64,000 nucleotides of DNA from Mixophyes australis (GCA_036250195.1 JAVHZZ010000001.1:379822907-379886906), one strand, 5' to 3'; shown: positions 1-12,800, counted from the stretch's first letter. The notes: generated by a model from the letters alone, not told the origin. Made by a program: numbers and translations.

Positions 1-2840
1 CACCTTGCAAGTCATGCCCTCTGAATCCTCCCTCTTATTCTCTTCCTTTGAAATCCGCACTACCCATCTATTTTATCATCTCCACCTTCATGTTGCTGTC
101 ATTTATCACCCATCCCCCCAGGTCCAGTTTCCCAATTCCTTGACAACTTTGCGGCCTGGCTCACATATTTCCTATCCTTTGACCTACCTACACTCATACT
201 AGGTGATTTCAACATTCCCATTGATATTCCCACTGTCTCTTCTGCTACTAAACTTCTTTTACTTATTTTCTCCTTTGGTCTCTCCCAATGGACCTCATCT
301 CCCACCCACTGTGATGGGCACTCCCTTGACCTTGTCTTCTCCCGCTACTGGTCCATCTCTAGTTTCTCCAATTTAACCTTCCTACTCTCCGACCACAACC
401 TCCTATCCTTCAACCTCACTTTACCTCATGCCCTTTCCCCTGCACCCTAATACACACATACAAAATGAAACATAAGGACTTTTAACCCAATCCACTTCTC
501 ATTTTCAACTATTTTCTCCAATGACTGCATTGTCCTGTTCTAATCAGACTGCATCTTTCTATAGCAAAGCACTCACTTCAGCCCTAGATAATGCAGCTCC
601 AATTACTATATATAGTCTCAGATGATCCAAACCCCAGCCATGGCACAACAAACAGACCTGCTACATGCAAAAGTGTACCCACACTGTAGAGTGCCACTGG
701 AGGTAATAGTTCCTCTCCCAATTTCCTCCACTATAAATTCATCCTTTCATCTTACAGCACTGCCCTTTCAATTGCCATACAAACATTCTTCAAATCTTTA
801 ATATCCACCTAGTCTTCCAACCCACGTTGCCTCTTTGCAACCTTCAAGTCAGTTCTCTGCCCACTTGCACCTCCTCTTCCTTCCTCCCTGACTGCCCATG
901 ATTTTTCCACCTATTTCAAAAGCAAAATTGACACCATTCAACAAATTATTTCCTCATGCCAAATTCCACTCACTCTACCCATTTTTACCTACATTCCCCA
1001 ATCCACCCTTAATTCATTCTCTCCAATAACTGAAGACAAAGTTTCTGCACTCATTTTATCATCTCACCCTACAATCTGTCCACTCGACCCTTTTCCCTCC
1101 CAACTTCTCCACTTCCTCTCCTCCACTGCATGCCTACCTCAAACTCACTTCTTCAACCTGTCTCTCTCCACTGGCACATTTCCATCCTCCTTTAAACATG
1201 CACTCTTCTCACCTATTTTAAAGAAGCCATCTCTCGATTCAGCCTCACTCTCCAACTACCACCCTATTTCTCTCCTCCCCTTTGCCAAACTACTTGAGTG
1301 ATTAGTGTACAAACACCTGTCTCACTTTCTCTCCTCTCATTCCATTCTCGACTCTCTGCAATCAGGCTTCACCCCCAAAATTCCACTGAAACTGCTCTCA
1401 CAAAAGTGACCAATGATTTTCTTACTGCAAAATCTAAGGATACTTTCTCCATACTCATTCTCTTGGACATCTCTGCTGCTTTTGATAGTGTTGATCACAC
1501 TCTACTCCTACACACCTTTCACTCCATTGGCCTTTATGACACAGTTATTTCCTGGTTCACTTCCTACCTATCGTACCACTCCTTTAGTGTTTCTAACTCT
1601 GGCACATCCTCCCCTCCACTCCCACTATCTGTTGGGGTCCCACACAAGGCTCTGTTCTTGGCCCTTTACTTTTTTCATTGTACACCTCTTCTCTTGGGGC
1701 ACTAATTCGCTCATTCGGCCTCCAATACCACTTCTACGCTGATGACACCTAAATCTGTATCTTTTCCCCTTACCTCTCTCCTTCTGTACTATCACATGTA
1801 CTGTCACATGTAACCTCCACATGGATGTCCAATGCTACCTAAAGCGCAACATGTCCAAAACAGAGCTTATTATCTTCCCTCCTGCGAGAGTCAACACCTG
1901 CCCTCAAATCTCCCTCACTGTCAATAACTCCACAATTTCCTCAGTCTCCCAAGCCCACTGCCTTGGTGTCATACGTAACTCTGCCCACTGCTTTCTTCCT
2001 CACATCCAGGCTCTCTCCCTGTCCTGTCGATTTCACCTTAAAATCATTGCAAGAACACACCCTTTTCTTACTCAACATGCTGCCAAAACTCTTATCCTTT
2101 CTCTCATCATCTACCGTCCTAACTATTGCAAACTCCTGCTATCTGACATTCCTGATACCCGTATATCCACACTTCAATCCATCCTAAATGCTGCTGCAAG
2201 ACTGATCTTCCTCTCTCACTTCTCCACATCTGCTACACTACTTTGCAAATCCCTACACTGGCTCCCTGTGTCCACCAGAATCAAATTCAAATTGCTCACC
2301 CTTACATACAAAGCCCTCAACAACACTACCGTTGCATACATTGCAAATCTTATATCAAAGTACTCTCCCTCCCGCCCTCTTAGATCTACCTCTGACCTTC
2401 GCCTTGTCTCATCTCTGGTATTCATCTCTTACTCCCGCCTACAAGACTTCTCCCGTTCTGCACACTTATGGAATTTCCTACCACGCTCAATCAGACTTTC
2501 CCACAGCATTCAAATCTTTAAATGTTCTTTGAATAACCATCTTCTTTTTTGGGGGTGACCTTATCGTTGATAACACTATTCACACTAATGCACCCTCACA
2601 ACTAACCCAATCTCCATTCTGAGCCACATTTGCTCCTCTTGTTTCAGCTGTGCCCTCTTCCATTTAGAATGTAAGCTCTCTAATGAGCAGGGTCCTCCAT
2701 ACCCTTTGTTTCCATGTCTGCGTTTATTCTGTCTACCTTGTATGACCATATTTTATGTATGTACTGTTTTTCCTACTGTAAGGCGCTGCGGTGCATTGTG
2801 GTGCCTTACAAATCTGCGATGATAATATTAATAATACCTT
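1..2840 (+). mobile_element. L2-like non-LTR retrotransposon (LINE), copy A, 5' part cut by window edge
   Basis: The sequence shows the tail of an APE-type endonuclease: LGDFN near 200, then an HCDGHSLDLVF-like stretch and a SDHN box by about 400. A reverse transcriptase follows, with SAAFDSVDHTLL near 1470-1505 and the catalytic YADD box at 1735-1746. The L2/CR1-type C-terminus (NAAARLIF, LHWLPV, LTYKAL) lies at 2185-2320. The 3' tail has a GCGCTGCGG...GGTGCCTTACAAA motif near 2783-2812 and ends in an A/T-rich run. The element is dead: the SAAFD box and YADD are in different frames and stops interrupt both domains. The family normally encodes one long pol protein that nicks DNA and reverse-transcribes its own RNA. 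The start of the element lies outside the window. The assignment to the L2 clade, rather than another CR1 relative, is by eye. Confidence 0.88.
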
Positions 2841-3184
2841 ACTTCAGCTTTCCAGTATTCCTATTATATTGGTGACCTGATTTTGTGTATGACTTCAGAC
2901 TGCTCTTGAAGATTCTTCTGTTTGCCGATTCCAGCTCTGATCCTGATCAGTTTGGTTCTGACTTGACATGTCCTGACACTCCTTCCTATATTATGATATG
3001 GCGCCAGTGTAGACTTCTAGTTTAATAATCCCAGTTTGTTGAGCTTTTTTCTCATATTCACCGGTGGCATGCCACACTTGGAGGCATGGCAGAGGGTCAC
3101 AACCTGCAAACCAACCTTAAGCAAATAATTTAGCTCCCTTCAAGGGTCCCTGGTGAAAACTTGGGGTTGGTGAGACTCGTCAGC

Positions 3185-4115
3185 ATCAATGCAGGTTGGT
3201 GTACAAAAGTCCACCAAAACCGGAACTCCTGACTCTAACCATGGATTCTGCTTGTAATCTGTCTTTCAGGAACCTCAGCATCTTGATGGCAGGTTGGAAA
3301 AACAAGACGCCTGTCAAACCCAGCTGATGTAGTTCTACCAAGGTCTCTCTAGCCATCTGGATACTCTTCATACCTTGGGCTTCCAGGCCCCTACAGCTGC
3401 TTAGGTACCGGCATCTACTGTTGTGGTGGAAATTTCTCTGTTCCAAATTCCTGCTCCAACAAAGTATGATGAGGACCTTAACCCCTGAAGGGGACTTAAT
3501 CAGTGTGTGATCCAGTTTGAGCTTCCGCCTGGAAATTTCCCCTCTGAGAATACCAAGGTGGCTTATATTATAATGTTGTTTTTGTTGTCAAGTTCTTGCT
3601 TGGACTTCTCTGCTTTGGGAGTGTAATGATGCATTATACAATTGCACCTCCATCCTGGCAAAATTCAAAAATATCTTTGACAAACCTAGTCGTGCTTTCT
3701 CGGGAACCATTCTGAGTTTCCGTCTTTGCCAGGGATCTTGTATGGTGGTCCAATATACAGTGCAGCTTTGAACCTTGGCTCAAGAATTACGATAGAGTAA
3801 CAAAGCTCTAGTTATGATATTCTGCCAAGACCTAGCTGACTGAATCAAGGAAAATTTGCCTTTTTGGAACCTCCCTTGTCCCTGGTTGACCTCATATGGC
3901 TGTGCAACAGAGAGAACATCCACTTTAGGGAATCTGCTCAAGAAAGAGAAACAACCCTTCGCCCCACAATCAATTTGGTGCCCTGTTTTAAATCCAGTGG
4001 TACTGGCTGAGGAACCCATGCAAGTGGGGCATTCCCTCTTGACACTTTCAGAACCTGGATATCATCTCAGATTTTGTCCCTAGCATCTGGGAAGCTCCAA
4101 TGCCTGACTGCAAGC
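3185..4115 (+). pseudogene. gag: Gag remnant of gypsy-A
   Basis: Scattered segments in several frames match vertebrate gypsy Gag. One, near 3460-3560, reads like the NQCVIQFELPP region of the capsid-like domain. A later one near 3990-4085 holds AEEPMQVG followed by EPGYHLRFCP, matching the usual EPMQ...CxxCGxxGHxxxxCP zinc-knuckle region. The first part of the zinc knuckle is lost, so only the EPGY...CP half remains. Gag would form the particle that packages the element RNA. There are many stops and frame changes, so no functional product is possible. Confidence 0.7.
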
Positions 4116-4544
4116 GGAGATACCATGCTAGGTGCATCTACCCAATCCCCTCCTTGTGACTTCAGTGCTAGCTTTAATAATCCAGTCACCCTATCCATGC
4201 TGCAGGGTAGGTCTTCTATCCCACCTTATTGAATTCTGGTCCAGCTAGCAATTTAATTTTGGTAACTTAAGTTTCAAAGTGGACTTCTTCCTCCCACGTT
4301 CTGGTGACTCCCATCTCCTTAATTGCTATTGATTGCAGTACGATTGAACAGGCTATTATTAGGCTATGTACTGCTCTCCTCATCTTACATTTGAAGCTTT
4401 TCAGACAGTTTGTTGGGGTTACTGTCACACTAGTTAATTTCTAGAACCACATATACTCATTAAAGCTTTTATCTATCCATTATCTAGCGTCCCTATAGTT
4501 ATCCTTGCTTCTCATATTTTTTTGAGTTTTGAGGCGCTACCATC
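4116..4544 (+). other. Probable gypsy-A protease/linker zone, not resolvable
   Basis: By position between Gag and RT this should hold the aspartic protease and the protease-RT linker. No DSGA-type catalytic motif can be read in any frame with confidence. The assignment rests on order alone. Confidence 0.3.
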
Positions 4545-5225
4545 CAGTTAATATGTACTAAGTCAACAAGAAAGAGAAAAAAAGAGCTGGATCTAATAGT
4601 GCACAATTGTGGTGTATATATTGAATATATCTCCTTTATACATTAAACTACAACAATAAATAAAATTTTACTTTTATTGTTAAATAACATATTATTAAAA
4701 AAAAGCAGTGAAATATAAGGTGAAAAAGTGCAATAAGGTGATTAAAAAATGCTGTGTATAGTGATTAATCTATTAGTTATATATAGAAGGTGGTGTTTAT
4801 GAATTCATGTCCCCACTTTCTAAACTGGAATATCTAATAGGTTACTTAGTATAGTACTCGAATAGATATTCGAGATAGCTATTTCCATGTAAATATATAT
4901 ATTTTTACAGAAATGTTTTTCTTTCAATGACAGATTTCTATTTAATCTATATATATTGTCTCTCTGGGAAAGATATCTCCATATATAAAACAATTATTAT
5001 TCATGGCATCTAGCATTCAATCCCTAATATATGAATTGCTTACCGGTTGTAAAATCCAGCCAAATAAATTAATTGCAGTGACGGGGATGAATTTCTAGCT
5101 ATCTTCTAGAATCAAACTCGGAGTTGGACAGTAATAGATTGAATAGCTATCTAAAACTTATTCCTCTAAACTAAATGATATTAAATTTTAATAGTTATTA
5201 GCATACACAGCACTAACGCCAATGC
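4545..5225 (+). other. AT-rich block inside gypsy-A, probable insertion
   Basis: This stretch is clearly more AT-rich than the gypsy sequence on either side, has no open frame, and holds runs such as ATATATAT near 4892-4900. Gypsy reading resumes at about 5270. An inserted small element is the simplest explanation, but no terminal inverted repeat or target duplication was found. A decayed part of gypsy-A itself is the alternative. The strand is nominal. Confidence 0.35.
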
Positions 5226-5264
5226 TCATTTCGCAGGTACGTTTTCTCTAGATCTAGTGAAAGC

Positions 5265-5830
5265 TTACTGTCTACATGAACTCTACCTCTGTGAAGCTTC
5301 ACATACCTCCTCAGTACACTGCATTCTATGATGTTTTTGCATAGCAAAAGGCAATAATGTTACCCACCAATCAGTGGGACCTTCACGATAGATCTTCAAC
5401 CTAGATGAACTATTCCTCATGACCATATGTATCCATTGTCCCTACTAAAAAGAAAGAGATGTCCAAATATATTCAAGAGATTCTGAGGATTGGGTTCATC
5501 CGCAAGTCCACGTCTGCAGTGGGAGCTGGATTTTTCTGTGTTAAAATATAAGATGGGGCCTTCATTTTTACTAGTTTGGATTTCAAAGTACCTATAATCT
5601 TATCTACATTATAAAAGGAGACAGGTGGAAAATTGCTTTTAACACCAGGGATGGATACTACTAGTACATTGTCATGCCCTTTGGGCTGTGCAATGTTCCA
5701 AAACTTCATCAACTAAATATTCTGGGATGTTTTGTTTTGGTATATATGGATGATATCTTAATGTTTTCCATCTAAATTAAGATACACAGAAAACAGAATG
5801 CAGTATTCCAACCCAATTTTAGGACAACAT
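5265..5830 (+). pseudogene. pol: Reverse transcriptase remnant of gypsy-A
   Basis: Recognisable blocks in order: YIQEILRIGFIRKS followed by GAGFF (about 5468-5540), SLDF near 5573, a KIAFNTRDGYY-like block (about 5632-5660), MPFG near 5675, and the catalytic YMDDILMF at about 5741-5764. These are fingers/palm motifs of Ty3/gypsy RT. The segment between the DG of fingers and SLDF is shortened relative to the family, where a CIDYRGLN-type block is expected. Several stops and at least two frame changes make it non-functional, although both aspartates of the YMDD box survive. Confidence 0.85.
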
Positions 5831-5924
5831 CTTTATATAGGTATATAGTGTCAGAATCTGGTCTAAAGATGGATCTTGAGAATGAAGAGCCACCAAAGGT
5901 TGCCAAGGTTGCAAAGAAGCGCCA

Positions 5925-6480
5925 AAGGTTTTAAAACCATACAAAGTTTCTTAGGGTTTGCATATTATTACTAACAATCAAGGGATACTCCTTACTTGTT
6001 GCTCCTAATGCAGCCTTGTTAAAGAATACTGCTAACCACAAGATGTGACTATCTGAGGCCATTGAAATTTTTCTCCTACTTAAAAAGACATTCATGTCTG
6101 CACCCATCCTCAGATAACTGGACATTACTCACCATACTTCTAAGAGGTGATCGCATCTGCAAATGGAGTAGGGTCAGATTTCTTTTGGGAAAACTTCATC
6201 CCTATGGGTTTTTTTCAATCTCCAACCAGCTGGAAGAATTACACCATCAGGGACAGGGATATATTAATTTAAAACTGGTGCTTGAAAAGTGGAGATATCT
6301 GCTGGAAGGGGCTTCTTTCCCAGTATTCATTTACACAAACTACAGAAACTTAATTTCCAGATTGCACAGTCTCTAAACTCTTGTCAAGCGAGGTGGTCCC
6401 TGTTTTGCTCTCACTTCAATCTCAATTTTACATTCTGACCAGGCTCTAAGAATGGCAAAATAGACACCTTATCTCATTCT
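5925..6480 (+). pseudogene. pol: RT connection and RNase H remnant of gypsy-A
   Basis: The RT C-terminal block resembling FLGFANYYR...YSLLVAPITALLKNTAN lies at about 5940-6040, followed by SAPILR near 6095. A GVGS-like start of RNase H with NFIPMGFFS follows at about 6160-6215, then LLEGA...YTNYRNL (about 6297-6360), QARWSLF (about 6385-6410) and PGSKN (about 6440). In the family the last blocks read ILTDHKNL, QARW and PGSKN. The D of TDH is replaced here by N. Frameshifted and dead. Confidence 0.8.
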
Positions 6481-6559
6481 TTGATTCTGCTGACCAAGCA
6501 CCCATTTCAAAGGATCGTCCTATCATAGATCCCAACTGTGGCAGTATCAAAAGCTTCTT

Positions 6560-7340
6560 TCAAACATTCCACAGGGAAAAACCTTTGTGCCGTCTCAGTT
6601 TCATGCCAAATTACTACAGTGGGCACATACATGTTGGTTTATGGGGCTCACAGGAGTCAAGAATATAGTATATCTCAATTCTAGAGATTAATGGTGGCCT
6701 ACTCTTCCTTGTAATATTGGAGAAAACATTGCAACCTGTTCTACTTGTGCACAACAGAAAGTTCCTCACCAGAGATCATTTGGCCCCCTACTTCCTCTAC
6801 CAGATCGAAACAAGGCTTTGCCCCATTTGTCTATTGGCTTTATCACAGACTTATACTGTCCCATTAAAATGGCTTTCTAGTACTTCCATACTTGCAAACT
6901 TCTTTGTACATGAGCTCTTTAGATTACAGATTATAGGTGTCCACAAGAAATTGTCTCTGACATATTCAAACTTTGGTATTAAACCAAATTTCAGTTCAAC
7001 TGACAAACAGAATAAATCCAGATTTGGAAAATCGTTTCAGAATGTCATTTCAAAAAACCAGGCTAATTAGGTTGATCTGCTGCCTTGGGCACAATAACCA
7101 TCTCCATGGTTAATACAAAAGTTCACTTCCTTATCACGTATCGCCTACACCCTTGCCTTTCAGAGCTGGTTTCTATTCCCACTCCAGAATTCTCGCTGTT
7201 GGTTTCCAGGGTTTGGACCCAAGTCAAAATATCAAGGCATTATCTTGCTATAAATCCTTGACAGATAGGAAGGTATGAGTAATTCCTAAACTGGTACTTG
7301 AAAACAAGGTGTAGCTATCCATCAGAAACATTTGCCATCG
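6560..7340 (+). pseudogene. pol: Integrase remnant of gypsy-A
   Basis: The HHCC zinc-binding region is visible as WWPTLPCNIGENIATCSTCAQ (about 6690-6760), with both cysteines of the CxxC. The core start reads GFITDLYCPI (about 6836-6865), giving the first catalytic D. IVSD (about 6950-6965) marks the second D and a QTE-like block (about 7000-7010) sits where the glutamate region is expected. Later text to about 7230 resembles the family region with PWAEYARNN and PVLPE. Multiple stops interrupt it. Confidence 0.78.
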
Positions 7341-7374
7341 AGCACCAAGCATGAAATTTGCACCACGGTATTGG

Positions 7375-7585
7375 ACTTTTTTCAAAGTCCTTCAGAGTTA
7401 ATTGTGTGGGTTTCAAGTTGAAATTACCAGGCATTTTATGGAAGTTTAAAGTGTTTCATGCCTCTTTATTAAAACCATAGGTTCTCTTCCATCAGCTCTC
7501 CTCCCTCTACTATCTCTGAACAGCAACAAGAGGAGTACGGGGGGGAAACAAATTTTAGATTCACTTACATCCATGGGTCTTAAAT
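7375..7585 (+). pseudogene. pol: Integrase C-terminal GPY/F module and chromodomain stub of gypsy-A
   Basis: Residues read as FKVLQRVNCVGFKLKLPG followed by VFHASLLKP (about 7381-7485). This is the beta-strand module after the GPF motif of vertebrate gypsy integrases. A Glu/Gln-rich stretch, QQQEEYGG, follows at about 7520-7545 where a chromodomain usually begins. The element is cut at about 7585 by the opposite-strand LINE, so the chromodomain and the 3' LTR are absent. Confidence 0.7.
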
Positions 7586-7587
7586 TC

Positions 7588-8745
7588 CTATTTAACTGGA
7601 AGGGTTAAAGGCCTGAGGAACGCTGTTCGGTTAAAGCTGGAACAGTTACAGGAGGGTGGGAGCCAAGGTTGGCAGAGTGTGTGATAGAGAGGACAAGTGG
7701 GGGAGGCCAGTCTGACAAGAACCAGTATCATTGTGGATAGAGTCAATTTTGTCTTTGAAGTAGGTGGCAAATTCAAGAGTGGTGATGGATGAGGGGGGAG
7801 GAGGTGTGAGAGGACACAATAGAGAATTAATGGTAGCAAATAGGCGTCAGAGTTTATTGGACAGGGAGGAGATGAGAATATGAAATAGGTTAGTTTGGCA
7901 AGAGAGAGGGCAGAACAGTTGGAGGAAAGGGTGAATTTAAAGTAGATGAAGTTAGCAATGGAGTGGGATTTCCTCCATTGGCGTTCAGATAAACAGGAAC
8001 ACTTTTGGAGGAGACGAGTAAAAGGGAAGTCCCACGGTTGGGGATTGGATTGACGTGATGAAAGGGGTGGCTGGGGCTGCAGTATCAAGGACAACAGAGA
8101 GTGTTGTGTTGTAAAGAAAGACAGCAGCGTTGGGACATGATAGGAAAAAAATGGCGCGAGTAAGGGTTCGAGGGAGGACGCAAAGATGATGGGGTCAATG
8201 CTGTTGATAGGATGCAGCACGTAAGTGACTTTGGGTAGGAGATGGTGGGGCAAAGGGTAAAGAGAAATAAGGGAAAGGAAATTTTGGTCAGAGAGGAGGA
8301 AGACAGGATTGGAAAAGTTGGAGATGTCATAGAGATGGGACAACACTAGGTCCAGGGACTGACCATCATGGTGGGTGGAGGAAGTTGTCCATTGGGAGAA
8401 GCCATAGGAGAAAGTAAGAGTCAGTAGGGAAGTTAAAATCCCCAATGATAATAGTGTGAACATCAGAAGAGAGGAAATATCAAGAAATTGGGAGAAAGGG
8501 CCAGGAGGATGATAGATAACAGCAACATGAAGGTGGAGAGGGAAGAAGAGGAGGATGGAGTGAGCTTCAAAGGAGGAAAAGGAGATGGAGGGTTCTGGGC
8601 AATAACGCTGAAAATGTAGCCAGGAGATAGTAGGACACATACACCACTTCCTAGATGGCCCCCAGAATGGGGAATGTGGGAGAAGGAGACACCTGTGAGA
8701 GAGTGCAGCAGGGGAAGCTTATGCTTTTATGCTGATTCACATGCA
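7588..8745 (-). mobile_element. L2-like LINE copy B, endonuclease part, with a 350-codon open frame
   Basis: On the minus strand an uninterrupted frame of 350 codons (8640 to 7588) carries the endonuclease C-terminal half. It includes HLHVAVIYHPPG, a THHDGQSLDLVLS block and a SDQNF box, where the family has SDHN. The linker toward RT follows. The RT itself is missing, because the copy stops at gypsy-A. A 350-codon frame is long for such an old region, but it starts inside the endonuclease and lacks the catalytic N-terminus. It is probably a LINE fragment that has kept frame by chance or is young, not a host gene. Confidence 0.82.
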
Positions 8746-9489
8746 ATTTATGTGGCCTTTTTTAAGTTTAAAACCTTCAATTCACTGTTAGAAATGTATC
8801 AGCCAAATATCCACTAAACAGCTTGACATGTTTCATTACATTTCATAGCTCAGTCATATGCACTTGAAACTGTGTTGCTTGTGGCAAGAGGTCATAAAAG
8901 TGTCAATGTAAGTAAACACACCTTGTAGAAATTGAATTATGCAGTCTTATTTTACTTCCTGTTCCTCTTTTGGGTGGGCACTGGAACTTCAGTGGTTTAC
9001 ACTGTAACACACTCGAAGCCTAGATAGTAACCAAAGGACAGGGTAGCAAACTGGTATCTGCAAATAATCCTGGGCAATAATACATTTGAGGACAGTATTG
9101 TAGCACACCGATAATAGGCAAAATTAACACAAAGTTTTTAATCTAATGTCTGGTGATATAAGCATATACCAACCTATTCAGCCAAACGTCCCAAACCACA
9201 GGTAGATGAAAAGGAGAAGAGGAATGGACACAGGCCTAAGAATAGGTCCAGAGATGGCAGCAAGGATGTCAATGATAACTCCACCGCAGGTATCATTACA
9301 ATAAGTGCTTTAATCGTGTTACCTTTAGTAGCAAATTAAATGTGAACTACATTAGGAAACTAACATTTTAAAATTAAAATCCTTTATTCTTGCACCAATA
9401 TAGGGAAAACGCTTCTCCAACAATACTTAGTTATAGTTATTTTCATTCAATTAGTGAGTTTACCAACTTTTACCCTAAAATGCAATCAT
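8746..9489. other. Non-coding stretch, nothing recognised
   Basis: About 740 bases of ordinary AT-rich sequence. No open frame, motif or clear repeat was recognised. Confidence 0.5.
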
Positions 9490-9492
9490 CTA

Positions 9493-9825
9493 GGGCCTGA
9501 TTCATTAAGGATCTTAAATGAAGAGGTATCTTATTTCAGTCTCCTGGACAAAACCATGTTACAATGCAAGGGGTGCAAACTAGATTTATGTTTTGCACAT
9601 AAGTTAAATACTGGCTGTTTTTTCATGTAGCACACAAATATCAACTTTAAATTTCAGTGTACAAATAAGCTATCAAGTATTTGTGTGTTACATGAAAAAA
9701 CAGTCAGTATTTAACTTATGTGCAAAACAGAAAACTAGTTTTCACCCCTTGCAATGTAACATGGTTTTGTCCAGGAGACTGAAATAAGATACCTCTTCAT
9801 TTAAGATCCTTAATGAATCAGGCCC
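9493..9825. mobile_element. Palindromic MITE, 333 bp, PIF/Harbinger-like
   Basis: The two ends are inverted copies beginning GGGCCTGATTCATTAAGGAT. The inverted arms extend for most of the element, so the transcript would fold into one long hairpin. Both arms contain a TGTTACAATGCAAGGGG-like and a TGTCCAGGAGAC-like block. A direct CTA triplet sits immediately outside each end (9490-9492 and 9826-9828). A 3-bp duplication fits PIF/Harbinger transposition. The element has no coding capacity and would depend on a transposase in trans. A related diverged element lies at 63,054-63,443. Confidence 0.88.
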
Positions 9826-9828
9826 CTA

Positions 9829-12800
9829 GTTCTCCCAAGTGTAAAGATGTCTTTTATCAAATGCTATCAATTTTAATTTGAGAAATATTATAATTTGAAA
9901 ACTACTCTTCCATAAAAAAAAATCATACTTTACAATCATAAAGAGAAGAAACAAGCCAAGCATTTTATACATTTTTTTGTTTTTTCAATAAGACACAAAC
10001 TAATTGGGCCCAATTACCACTCCAATTTTTAGAATGGTAACTAAGTGCAAGTGGGGCGGGGGGCAAAAATATACTTCCAATTTACTTCGGCTACATTAGA
10101 TGTCTACTACAACAATTTGTTCAACCTCTGCTTAATAATATACATTTTATAAAATAAATATAATCACTCTGAGCAATTTATATATGTCATTTTTTCTATA
10201 ACTATCTCACTAGTCACTTTCAGACAAGGTTAGCATTAGCCAAAAGACCACAACCTATTGCACTCACCTGATTTATCTGGCAAGATCATTTTTTTTTAAC
10301 TCACATTATTTTATTTAAGTATACTAAACTGCAGAACATTATCAATATAGGTAGCACACAGCTAGATGATGAACACCTGATATGACTTACTTCAACATTT
10401 GATTCAAAATTAAATTACAATAAACTGCTGATATTGTCCTTAAGCTGTATATTTCTGCAGCATGCATTTCATACCTTGCTGTGTAGACTGAATAATATGT
10501 TTAGGCTTTGCTATCTTTCCTTTTATCTTTACTCAAAATAATTCTTTCATTTTAGTTCAACTGTATTGTATCTTATCACTTTTTTGAACATCCTTACTTT
10601 GTTAAAAAGAAGAGAACCGATAATATGTTTGACATGGACAAAAGTATTTTTTCCATTCTTGTAATGAATCTGATGATATCTGACCTTCTATTTCAAGGTG
10701 GTTTGTAGATAAAAGCAGCTTTCTTTTCAAAGTTTTGAAATTATACATAGGCAACATTAGCTTGTATAATATACTTCACAGTTTTTCATTTCTTACTGTT
10801 TACTGTTTACATAATGATTAGTGACATTAAAAACTCATTAGCAAGTGACAACTGGCAACATATATTTATAATGATAACCAACGTCAAGTATATATTAGTG
10901 AACGCTATGAATAAATTTATGGTAAAGCTTCATTACTACTCGAATATATTTTCCTAAGGTGGTCCCACTACCTCCCCCCAAACCGCCTACTACCAACCAA
11001 AGTCTGGGGCTTTTCCATGCAGTTGTATTTCCCACAGCTCCTCTGTTTCTCTCACAAAAACTGGGGGTGTGTTTGCGACTTCTCATTGGTCACCCTGCTT
11101 ATATGCTATTTAATGTTGGTTAACAAAATTAATTTGCCAATTCTGTATTACAGAACCAGTAAAGACCCTGGAAAAGCATCTGCACATAGTAGGCCCTGGG
11201 GCTCTGATTGCAGGAAGCCCCCTTAGGAGAATATTTTCCTAATTGGTAGTCCAGCTTTTTGCATGTCAGTTGCAAAACAATATATTCTTCACTGAAAGGT
11301 AAAGGCAACATAATATAGAAACATACTGTAGAACACAAGTGACAGTAATATAAGCATGCACTTCTCTATAATATGTTTGCATTAATAAATTAGGAAGTTT
11401 AACATTTATTTATTTATTTAAATATAATTACTATTTGTTATGGGATCAAAGTTACGCTTTGCAACAAGTCAGAATTAGCTAAATGAATGATTTCCAAGGT
11501 AGAGGCTTGGAGGTAAGAAGGAGAATCTTAGTACAGGGCATGGAACATGTAGTGAGACATATATTTAGTGCAGCTGTGGTAGTCCATGAAGGTATACTTT
11601 AGTTTGCCACTTAACTTGTATGGCTTCATTTAAGTGTCCATTAGTAAGATATGACTAATTATGGTACCTTTGGTAGCCTTTGCAAAATAATTTACACAAA
11701 AACATTCAACCCTTCAGTGACAATGCTATTTTGTGTCATCATGTGCCTATTTTACACTACTATGGGTAATAACGTGGGTTAGCTAAAGATAGCAGCATTT
11801 CCTAGGAGTACCTAGGCCAATCAGGACATCATTTTATGAATGGGGGCTATGCACACATATTATAAAAGGATGACATGTTGTGGGACATTAACATCAACAG
11901 GAGATGAGTACCCTTTTTGGGCGGGGAGTCCTTCCCGGGAGGTACCAGTAATAACATACTTTCATTTAGAGGTGAACACATTTTTCAAAATGTTATTCAT
12001 GATCATTTGATTTATTGATTCCTGGGTCAAAATAGCATTTTGTACAGTAAATCAATGTCCAGTTAGGTTCCTCCACCCCCAAATCCGTATTTTTTGTCAC
12101 TGGTGTGATTAATATAAATTAGGTCTATAGAGGATGTTTGACATCATTGTTTAAAGTTGAACTTGTTTTGCTCTCATTTTTTACATATTGGACCTAATTA
12201 AGGGTTTGACACATATTGCATTCCATATGTACACGTAAAGATTTTGTGGCAAAAAAAATGTAACTTACTATGTCCAGTTACACGTATCTTAAGATGTGTC
12301 TACCTCAAAAACAGCGCTAGTAATAAATTACAATTACGCATTAGTAGTAAATGCCTGACTCTATTTGTACGTATAATAATCAGTTAATGCAATGTCAGAT
12401 ACACAAGGCATAATAGTGTATTGACAGTGTTACTAATAAATGTGAAAATCACATTTTCCATATAAATAGAATGATATCTATTCTTAAATCGATTATCTAC
12501 CTTTTTAAAAATATAATGTGAAACTTCTTTCTTGCAGTAGTACAAATTAAAAAAACAAATCTAAACAGATGTGTTAGGTTTAATTAAACTGAATATATAG
12601 ATTATATTACAATAAACTGGACCACATCTATTGAGCTATTTATCTTAGTTGTAAAATAGGATTCATAAGACAGACAGTATTTTGTCACAATTAAAATAAA
12701 GTATATTGAAATAATTATGAAACTCAAGTGATTTTTTTAAACTTATTTTACCATATGCATTTCCACCTAGGTCCACAATCCCACAGTCAATAATGCAGAG

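Larger units (their letters stand above)
2845..7585 (+). mobile_element. Ty3/gypsy LTR retrotransposon (gypsy-A), heavily degraded
   Basis: Remnants of Gag, RT, RNase H, integrase and the integrase C-terminal GPY/F module occur in that order on the plus strand, as in vertebrate Ty3/gypsy elements. Every domain carries stops, frameshifts or internal deletions. The first 300 bases (2845-3180) read like the 3' end of an LTR plus leader, but no terminus is clean. No 3' LTR is seen, because the element stops at about 7585 where a minus-strand LINE begins. An AT-rich block at about 4545-5220 between the protease zone and RT looks foreign. This appears to be one of the older elements in the window. 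Confidence 0.85.

Noticed and set aside
5473..5712. 79-codon minus-strand frame
   Set aside because: It is the antisense shadow of the gypsy-A reverse transcriptase, whose motifs read on the plus strand.
9493..9825. CRISPR-like or regulatory palindrome
   Set aside because: A single inverted structure with terminal repeats and a target duplication is a MITE; there are no spaced direct repeats.
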